Assembly (NCBI GenBank): GCA_018780035.1
Contig: JADMKE010000013.1
Coordinates: 1-64,000, forward strand
DNA length: 64,000 nt
Reading direction: 5' to 3'
Origin: Candidatus Sericytochromatia bacterium
GTDB lineage: Bacteria; Cyanobacteriota; Sericytochromatia; UBA7694
Shown here piece by piece: positions 58,764-64,000 of this stretch (positions within the stretch are counted from its first letter, which is position 1; each line of letters begins with the position of its first letter). The notes beneath the pieces are model-generated. The model ran no database searches. It had not been told where the DNA came from and worked only from the letters and a program-made list of their open reading frames with translations. A program made the translations under genes and the position numbers.

Positions 58764-60017
58764 ATGTCTAGCAATCTTATTGCTCCCAGTATTGTGCCCG
58801 AAAAATTGTATACCAGCGAAGAGGTCGCCGAGCTGCTGCGCGTCAGCCTGCGCACGGTGCAGCGCCTCTTGCAGGCCGGTAGTTTAAAATCGTTTAAGAT
58901 TCACGGCCAGTACCGGATCAAAGGCCTGGATCTGCTAAGCTATCTCGACGGCGTGCGCCATGACAGTGAAGCACTGGCTTTGACTGAAAACCAACCCGCC
59001 GATTTGCTCGAAAGTCTGGCCTTGGCCCCAGTGGCCTTGGAAGTGTCTAACGCCTGGGCACAGGCCATTGCAGTCAGCGCCACCAGCGCAGAGGACACAA
59101 ACAGCGAAACAGAGCCCCGTGATTTTTTAGGTCAATTGCAGACCCTGCGCAAGCGCATCAGCCAGGAGTTGGGCTTTGTGTTGCCGGGAGTGCGCATTCA
59201 AGACCAAAAGACCTTAACACAGGGTCAGTATCAGATTTTAATCCAGGGTCAGATCGTGGCCCGGGGTGAACTCACTCCCAAGGGAGATTATTGCTTGCAA
59301 GCAGCCAGTACCACCGACCCACAAAAAAAGCCCCTTGAGCGCCTGTCTGAGACCTATTTACCCGCAGAAAAAAGCGCAACAAGCCTCAGCGGCGAGGAGG
59401 TCTTGCTCAGACACCTCGATGGCATCGTGAAGGCCTTTGCCCACGAAATGCTTTCGCGCGAAGAGGTCTTTGTGATGAGCGAAGCCCTGCGCAAAACCCA
59501 CCCGGTGGTGCTTGAAGAAATTCTCAGCCTCGATGGCCCCCAAACCGGCAAATTAACGATTGGCCAATTAAGCCGCATTCTCAGACAATTGCTCGCAGAA
59601 GGCATCTCAATTCGACCCCTGGCACTGATCTGTGAGAGCCTGGCCGATGCCCTCGACCAGGGGCTCAGCGGAGCGGCCCTGCATGAAAAAGTCAGACAGG
59701 GCTTGGCCCGCCCCATTTGCGCAAATTTGGCAGATAGCCAAGGCGTGATTCGGGTGCTGACGCTCTCGCAAAACAGCCAAACAGCCCTGCGCCAAGCGTT
59801 TGCAACCGAGGGACCGGAATTAGAAAAGCTGGCACGCAATCTGCAAGAGGCCCTGCTGCGCGAAGTGCAAAAAAGCCGTGTGCTGCTCTGCTCTGAAGAC
59901 CTGCGTCGCCCCATCTACGAACTCCTGGCCCGCAATTTCAGCGCTTGGCAGGTGATCTCCACGGCTGAAATTGACAGGCTCTATTGGCTCTCTTCAGTGG
60001 CTGAGCTGGAGCTATGA
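58764..60017 (+). CDS. Excisionase-type HTH fused to the FlhA cytoplasmic (FHIPEP C-terminal) domain
   Basis: Residues about 14-60 form an excisionase/HTH_17 domain (LYTSEEVAELLRVSLRTVQRLLQAGSLKSFKIHGQYRIKG). After a Ser/Ala/Glu-rich linker, residues about 120-400 match the cytoplasmic part of FlhA/InvA-type export proteins: LRKRISQELGFVLPGVRIQD, GQIVARGELTP, LLRHLDGIVKAFAHEMLSREEV, LSRILRQLLAEGISIRPLALICESLADA and VRQGLARPICANLAD. In FlhA this part is tethered to eight transmembrane helices and docks substrate-chaperone complexes. Here the membrane part is missing and replaced by a DNA-binding-like domain. No flagellar or type III secretion genes are in the window. An AGGAG site precedes the ATG. 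The 3' end overlaps fbp by 6 bp (convergent). Confidence 0.82.
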   Translation: MSSNLIAPSIVPEKLYTSEEVAELLRVSLRTVQRLLQAGSLKSFKIHGQYRIKGLDLLSYLDGVRHDSEALALTENQPADLLESLALAPVALEVSNAWAQAIAVSATSAEDTNSETEPRDFLGQLQTLRKRISQELGFVLPGVRIQDQKTLTQGQYQILIQGQIVARGELTPKGDYCLQAASTTDPQKKPLERLSETYLPAEKSATSLSGEEVLLRHLDGIVKAFAHEMLSREEVFVMSEALRKTHPVVLEEILSLDGPQTGKLTIGQLSRILRQLLAEGISIRPLALICESLADALDQGLSGAALHEKVRQGLARPICANLADSQGVIRVLTLSQNSQTALRQAFATEGPELEKLARNLQEALLREVQKSRVLLCSEDLRRPIYELLARNFSAWQVISTAEIDRLYWLSSVAELEL

Positions 60018-60998
60018 CGACGCCTTGGTCGCCTTGGTCACTTTTGGGGGCTTGGTTGCTTTAACGGCTTTAACGGCCTTGGGGGGCTTGTGATAACTCG
60101 CCGCTTTCTCCACCTCGTGTTTGCTGCCAATATACACAGGCGAACGCTGGTGGAGTTTTTCCAGGGTCAGATCGAGAATATTCTGGGTGCCGTTGGTCGC
60201 TTTGCCACCGGCCTGCTCGCAGAGGAAAGCCAGGGGATAGAGTTCAAACAGCAGGCGCAATTTGCCTTCGGGCGATTTTTTCAGCGCCGGATAGGAAAAC
60301 AGTCCGCCACCTTTCATCAAAATCTGATTGAAATCGGGCACCAAGCCACCGCTGTAGCGCAGTTTGTAGTCGGTGATGACCAAGTCGTCGATAAAATTGC
60401 GGTGGGATTCAATCCACTCACTGCGCAGACCGCCGGGGCTGTAGATCGAGCCCTGCTCTTTCATGCGGATATTGCTTTTGGTTAAAACAAACTCCCCTTC
60501 GGGACAGAGCACAAATTCGTGTACCCCTTTGCCCGAGGTATAGACCAAGGTGGTCAATGGGCCATAGAGAATATACAACGAGGCCTGAATATACCGACCT
60601 TTGTTGATCAACTCTTCGGAGGGATAGATCCCAACAATGGTGCCCACAGCCAAATTGACATCGATCAGCGAAGAACCATCGAGGGGGTCCACAGAGACCG
60701 AAAATTTGGGTTTTTTATGGGTGGTTGTGATCGATTTTTCCTGCTCTTCAGAGGCATAATCATGTACATAATCGAGCGAAGTGATCATGTCTTTAAGAAT
60801 AATATCCGCCTGTTTGTCCACTTCGAGTTGGTCTTCAGCGGAGGTATTCTGGGTGCCCGCCATTTTGCGGTTGGCGGCTTGAAGCAAGGCGGAGATATAT
60901 TTGCCACCGACTGAAATGGTGTGAATCAGGCGGCGCAGATCGGCGTCGATGCCTTCATCGTAGAGAAATTTGCGTAAAAATACCGAGGTATGATCCAT
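60012..60998 (-). CDS. fbp: Fructose-1,6-bisphosphatase class 1
   Basis: This enzyme hydrolyses fructose-1,6-bisphosphate in gluconeogenesis or a pentose cycle. The metal-binding motif VDPLDGSSLIDVNLAVGTIVGIY is present, as are ASEEQEK (catalytic Glu loop), the LRYSGGLVPDFNQILMKGG substrate-binding segment and the LLFELYPLAFLCEQAGGKATNG motif. The catalytic core ends near residue 305. A 22-residue tail of KAVKAT/KPPK repeats follows, which is not part of the family and is probably disordered. The 328-residue length includes this tail. The gene overlaps the convergent HTH-FHIPEP gene by 6 bp. Confidence 0.95.
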   Translation of the reverse strand: MDHTSVFLRKFLYDEGIDADLRRLIHTISVGGKYISALLQAANRKMAGTQNTSAEDQLEVDKQADIILKDMITSLDYVHDYASEEQEKSITTTHKKPKFSVSVDPLDGSSLIDVNLAVGTIVGIYPSEELINKGRYIQASLYILYGPLTTLVYTSGKGVHEFVLCPEGEFVLTKSNIRMKEQGSIYSPGGLRSEWIESHRNFIDDLVITDYKLRYSGGLVPDFNQILMKGGGLFSYPALKKSPEGKLRLLFELYPLAFLCEQAGGKATNGTQNILDLTLEKLHQRSPVYIGSKHEVEKAASYHKPPKAVKAVKATKPPKVTKATKASS

Positions 60999-61058
60999 GG
61001 TGCATGACCTTTCTACAGCTCTTGGAGCTGAAAAAATAATACCTGAACTATACCAGAA

Positions 61059-61292
61059 TTATCCGGCAACCACTTCAACCGTTTTGCCCTGATACGAGAC
61101 CCGATCACCCGGATGTAATTTGCGGCTGCGACGGGTCTCAACCTCTCCATTGAGCATGACATTGCCATTTTGAACGGCAAATTTGGCTTCGCCGCCGGTT
61201 TGGCAGAGATCCGCCAATTTTAAAAATTGGGCCAATTCAATGATCTCAGTTTTAATTGCACAGGTGGGATGTGCTGACACGTTTTCAGACAT
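61059..61292 (-). CDS. S4-domain RNA-binding protein
   Basis: A 77-residue protein consisting almost only of an S4 RNA-binding fold: IELAQFLKLADLCQTGGEAKFAVQNGNVMLNGEVETRRSRKLHPGDRVSYQGKTVEV. It belongs to the small YbcJ/RlbA-like group of ribosome-associated proteins. The start at 61292 overlaps the upstream DUF962 gene by 8 bp (ATGTCTGA), so translation is coupled. Its precise RNA target is unknown. Confidence 0.88.
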   Translation of the reverse strand: MSENVSAHPTCAIKTEIIELAQFLKLADLCQTGGEAKFAVQNGNVMLNGEVETRRSRKLHPGDRVSYQGKTVEVVAG

Positions 61293-61776
61293 GATCAGAG
61301 AGCTCTTCTTCCAATTCGGATTCGTCTTCTTCAGGATCGTCTTCTTCGAGGGTTTTGCCCAATTCGTAGGCGATATCTTCGGCATCTAAACCATCAGAAC
61401 TGCTGCTGACAGGGTTTTTCTGGGCTTCCATTTCGGCGTCCAGCAGCACCCGTTGCAGCTCTTCGTTCATGCGTCCGGTGGCCATCAGGCCAAACATTTT
61501 AAAGTCGCCGCGCAAAGACTCAAGCGGGTATTTAAACGTAGCAGGCCGGTTTTTTTCGACTAAAAAATGCCCAATCCAGGCAAAGAAATAACCCGCCAAA
61601 GGGGCCAGCAAAAGCCAGCAGGGTTTGCGCCGCAAAGTGGCATTGACCACACAGCCCAAGGCCAAACTGGTGCCAATAAAATGCAAGCGGCGATTGAGGG
61701 GGTTCTTGTGCTCTTGGACATAAAAGGGCCAAAAGGCTTCAAAGGTCGTGTATTCTTTTCCGGTCTTTTTACTCAC
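61285..61776 (-). CDS. DUF962/Mpo1-like membrane protein
   Basis: The first 110 residues fit the DUF962 family: FEAFWPFYVQEHKNPLNRRLHFIGTSLALG, two hydrophobic segments (PCWLLLAPLAGYFFAWIGHFLVEKNRPATF) and the YPLESLRGDFKMFG end motif. The yeast member Mpo1 is an Fe-dependent dioxygenase of 2-hydroxy fatty acids, and the His residues used there (EHxxxxNRxxHxxG; GHF) are present here. The C-terminal 50 residues are very acidic and probably disordered. It is coupled to the S4 gene downstream. Confidence 0.85.
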   Translation of the reverse strand: MSKKTGKEYTTFEAFWPFYVQEHKNPLNRRLHFIGTSLALGCVVNATLRRKPCWLLLAPLAGYFFAWIGHFLVEKNRPATFKYPLESLRGDFKMFGLMATGRMNEELQRVLLDAEMEAQKNPVSSSSDGLDAEDIAYELGKTLEEDDPEEDESELEEELSDHV

Positions 61777-61821
61777 TAAAAATGCTCCTTTGCGCCTGTT
61801 TTATAGGCGGCCAGATTATAG

Positions 61822-61827
61822 TATACT
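61822..61827 (+). promoter_or_regulatory. TATACT -10 box giving a possibly leaderless start
   Basis: TATACT ends 6 bp before the ATG at 61834, so transcription from it would start at or within a base or two of the start codon. The -35 region (TTTTAT at 61799) is poor. Confidence 0.35.
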
Positions 61828-61833
61828 AGAAAG

Positions 61834-62424
61834 ATGCCAAGCGCAATGCAGTCCCTTTCTGCCAATCCCTATCTCACCCGCCACCTGGTTTTTGAGCATT
61901 TTTTTAGCGCGGAAGAATGTGAGCAGATTGCCTTTGCCGATCTGACCGTCTACCAAGCCGAGGTGAATTACACCCTGCCCGAAAAAGCCTCTCTCAGCCA
62001 GGTCAATTTGCAGCACCGCAACGCCCTCAACAAGGCAGTGCCTCGCCTGCCTCAATACGAGTGGATCTATGCCCGTTTGATTCACAAAATACACGAATTA
62101 AATCAGACCTATTATCATTTTAAATTAACAGCGATGAGTGATCCCCAGATTCTGGAATACCAAAACACAGGATTTTATGGCACCCACGTGGATATTGGCA
62201 CGGGTGAACTGTCAAACCGCAAGCTGACACTGGTGGCCTTTTTATCCCCCCCCAATGATTATCTCGGCGGAGAACTGCTGATCAAACCGGCGGGCATAGT
62301 CGTGCCCAACCAACAGGGAAATCTGGTCGTTTTTCCTGCTTTTTTGCCCCACGAAGTTCGGCCGGTCACCCAGGGTATACGGCGTTCGCTCGTGAGCTGG
62401 ATTCTGGGAGAGAGCTTTAAATGA
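61834..62424 (+). CDS. 2OG-Fe(II) oxygenase (PKHD-type), copy 1
   Basis: A 196-residue oxygenase of the prolyl-hydroxylase-like (PKHD) type. The iron HxD motif is intact (FYGTHVDIGTGE), the distal His is in FLPHEVRPV, and the 2-oxoglutarate Arg follows in QGIRRSLVSW. The double-stranded beta-helix strands between them (LTLVAFLSPPNDYLGGELLI) are typical. It is the first of three overlapping paralogs; it overlaps the second by 4 bp (ATGA). The substrate is unknown; relatives hydroxylate proteins or small molecules. Confidence 0.88.
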   Translation: MPSAMQSLSANPYLTRHLVFEHFFSAEECEQIAFADLTVYQAEVNYTLPEKASLSQVNLQHRNALNKAVPRLPQYEWIYARLIHKIHELNQTYYHFKLTAMSDPQILEYQNTGFYGTHVDIGTGELSNRKLTLVAFLSPPNDYLGGELLIKPAGIVVPNQQGNLVVFPAFLPHEVRPVTQGIRRSLVSWILGESFK

Positions 62425-62998
62425 CTGAACCCCTGATCAAGCCCTTTGCCCATCCAGTCAACGACACGTTGATGCGGGCCCTGTTCTTTCCCAATGAGTT
62501 CAGCCCCGAAGAGTGCCAGCGTCTGCAAGCGATTCCCGCTGACGCCGATTTAACCCGCCATTATCAGCAGATCGCCGCGCAAGATATGCCTGTTTACACC
62601 CAAAATGGACGCTTTGAATCTGAGCTTTTGCCTTATCAACCTCAAAACGAATGGCTCTTTGATCGGCTCGGAAAAATCCTGCAAAGCGTGAATCAGGACT
62701 ATTATCAGTTTGAATTGGGCAATCTGGCAGGCACCCAACGCGTCAATTTTGGCCCCGGCGATTACCTCGACTGGCATTTGGAACTGGGTGAAGGCCTGTT
62801 TTCGCTGCGCAAAATCAGCCTGATTCTGTTTTTGAGTCCTGCCAGTGAATACACAGGTGGCAAGCTTGAAATTGGCAGCAGCAGCCAGCGCCACCAAAAC
62901 CAATCCCAGGGCAGTCTGCTGATTTTTCCCGCTTATTTTATGACCCGGATTCACGCGGTTCAAAGTGGAAAATTGGCGTTTTTACAGACCTGGGTGCA
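62421..62998 (+). other. Coupled tandem of three 2OG-oxygenase paralogs
   Basis: The three genes overlap by 4 bp (62421-62424) and 23 bp (62998-63020), so they form one translationally coupled unit produced by tandem duplication. Confidence 0.7.
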
Positions 62999-63020
62999 TG
63001 GCAAGAATCCCTTTGCCTGA
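62421..63020 (+). CDS. 2OG-oxygenase paralog 2, catalytically degenerate
   Basis: A 199-residue paralog of the flanking oxygenases with the same fold pattern (LILFLSPASEYTGGKLEIG). A gapless comparison with copies 1 and 3 shows loss of the key residues. The HxD motif reads HLELG (Asp to Glu), the distal His is Thr (FMTRIHAV against LMHEVKPV), and the 2-oxoglutarate Arg is Leu. It is therefore probably not an active 2OG oxygenase and may act as a partner of the active copies. It keeps an intact reading frame, so it is not a pseudogene. Confidence 0.85.
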   Translation: MTEPLIKPFAHPVNDTLMRALFFPNEFSPEECQRLQAIPADADLTRHYQQIAAQDMPVYTQNGRFESELLPYQPQNEWLFDRLGKILQSVNQDYYQFELGNLAGTQRVNFGPGDYLDWHLELGEGLFSLRKISLILFLSPASEYTGGKLEIGSSSQRHQNQSQGSLLIFPAYFMTRIHAVQSGKLAFLQTWVHGKNPFA

Positions 63021-63597
63021 GAACAGCGAAAACCCAGGCAGCCACAACCGCTATTTGGTGCGTTATGTCTCTTTACCGGGTTTTTTAAACCCAGACGAAT
63101 GCATGCAACTGATCGACAGCAAAGGGGCCTTTCACCAGGCCAAAGTGGTTGCCCAACAATCGGGAGACGTTCAACTCAGTTTAAACGAGCGCAAAACCGA
63201 CACAAAAAGCATTGAAGACAATCCCGAAACCCACTGGATTTACCAACGCTTGCGCGAGACCTTGGTACGACTCAATCGCCAGACCTTTTGCTTTCAACTC
63301 AAACGCTTTTCAGCCCCAGAGATCTTAAGGTATGAGCCAGGGGGATTTTATGCTCCCCACACAGATTTGGGCAAAGGAGAGACGTCTTCACGCAAATTAA
63401 GTGCGGTTGCGCTTTTGTCTCCACCAGAAAGTTATGTGGGTGGGGAATTGGTTTTTTATCCGCGTTTTGCCCCCTGCCCACGGGAGCAAGGCACCCTCTT
63501 TCTCTTTCCCACTTATTTAATGCATGAAGTAAAGCCCGTCAACCAGGGCCAACGCTATACCTTGGTGACCTGGGTACACGGGCCGTGTTTGCGCTAA
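62998..63597 (+). CDS. 2OG-Fe(II) oxygenase (PKHD-type), copy 3
   Basis: This copy keeps all motifs: HTDLGKGE (iron HxD), LMHEVKPV (distal His) and GQRYTLVTW (2-oxoglutarate Arg). The start at 62998 gives a 199-residue protein and lies inside the end of copy 2; an ATG at 62965 is possible but would add residues without family match. Fe(II)/2OG-dependent hydroxylation of an unknown substrate is expected. The following GH1 gene overlaps its 3' end. Confidence 0.85.
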   Translation: MARIPLPENSENPGSHNRYLVRYVSLPGFLNPDECMQLIDSKGAFHQAKVVAQQSGDVQLSLNERKTDTKSIEDNPETHWIYQRLRETLVRLNRQTFCFQLKRFSAPEILRYEPGGFYAPHTDLGKGETSSRKLSAVALLSPPESYVGGELVFYPRFAPCPREQGTLFLFPTYLMHEVKPVNQGQRYTLVTWVHGPCLR

Positions 63598-64000
63598 AAA
63601 AGACCTTTCCCCCCGATTTTCTCTGGGGCACAGCCACCTCGGCCTATCAAGTCGAAGGGGGTATTTTTAATGATTGGAGCGCCGCCGGACACGATGCGGG
63701 GACGGGTGTGGCCCATGCCGAACGTTACCTTGAAGATTTTGAATGGGCCCAGAGCTTAAACACCAACGCCTTTCGCCTCTCCTTGGAGTGGGCCCGTTTA
63801 GAGCCCCAAGAAGGGGTCTGGGACAGCGAAGCCGAGGCCCATTATCTGCGCGTCTTTGCGGCCTTAAAGGCAGCGAATCTCGAACCGATGGTGACACTTT
63901 TTCACTTCACCTTGCCCATCTGGTTTGCCGCCAAAGGGGGCTGGACCCGCTCTGAAAACGGGGTTTATTTTCAGCGTTTTGCCGAGCGGGTAGCGGAATG
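63585..64000 (+). CDS. GH1 beta-glucosidase, N-terminal part (cut by window edge)
   Basis: The frame continues past position 64000, so only the first 138 residues are visible. They match family GH1: FLWGTATSAYQVEGG at the start, then NAFRLSLEWARLEP and MVTLFHFTLPIWF. GH1 enzymes hydrolyse beta-linked glucosides or galactosides; the two catalytic Glu residues lie outside the window. There is no ATG near the family start. The best start is GTG at 63585, which overlaps the oxygenase gene by 13 bp and has only a weak ribosome binding site. Confidence 0.85.
   Translation, partial: MFALKKTFPPDFLWGTATSAYQVEGGIFNDWSAAGHDAGTGVAHAERYLEDFEWAQSLNTNAFRLSLEWARLEPQEGVWDSEAEAHYLRVFAALKAANLEPMVTLFHFTLPIWFAAKGGWTRSENGVYFQRFAERVAE

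Overview
The window looks like a chromosomal segment of a diderm bacterium of roughly 50% GC. It carries many lipobox lipoproteins, an SLH-domain envelope protein, MenD (menaquinone), EtfAB and a large stock of TPR proteins. The mix would fit a non-photosynthetic relative of Cyanobacteriota (Vampirovibrionia or Sericytochromatia), but no 16S or other decisive marker is present, so this is only a guess. I saw no tRNA, rRNA, insertion sequence or CRISPR array.

Layout. Positions 1-16.7 kb are mostly housekeeping: a secreted GH15 glucoamylase-like lipoprotein, DUF2237, two unknown envelope or structural proteins, menD, hemH-ung, etfBA, rarA, a TIG-domain lipoprotein and metK. Positions 16.8-21.4 kb hold a compact three-gene RAMP operon: Cmr4, Cmr5 with long tails, and one polypeptide that joins Cmr6 to Cmr1. 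No Cas10/Cmr2, Cmr3, Cas6, Cas1, Cas2 or array is visible, and the Cmr4 cleavage Asp is a Lys. This is the strongest candidate for an undescribed system. Positions 21.5-27.4 kb carry thpR with a cyclic-nucleotide-binding protein, then an ECF sigma factor translationally coupled to a repeat-built anti-sigma-like membrane protein and followed by a Spy-like periplasmic protein, then VOC and SLH proteins. Positions 27.4-41.2 kb hold an ABC-F ATPase, a degenerate GspE/PilB-like ATPase and several large TPR proteins fused to a 2OG oxygenase, an excisionase-type HTH, or glycosyltransferases.

Positions 41.2-57.8 kb are dominated by a lipoprotein array: one divergent member and five close paralogs. 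All five share a lipobox, a Pro/Thr/Ser/Ala linker, a carboxypeptidase-regulatory-like domain, a Big_5 Ig-like domain and an identical C-terminal tail. They differ in a swapped module of about 100 residues. About 500 bp appear identical in three copies, which points to gene conversion. Composite stem-loops and GC-rich terminators sit at the 3' ends, and a degenerate 34-bp tandem repeat lies upstream of one copy. A TPR-OGT-like glycosyltransferase is embedded in the array and others flank it, so linker glycosylation is a reasonable but unproven idea.

Positions 58.1-64 kb carry rnhA, an unusual fusion of an excisionase HTH to the cytoplasmic domain of FlhA, fbp, an S4 RNA-binding protein, a DUF962 membrane protein, three overlapping 2OG-Fe(II) oxygenase paralogs (the middle one has lost its catalytic residues) and the start of a GH1 beta-glucosidase cut by the window edge.
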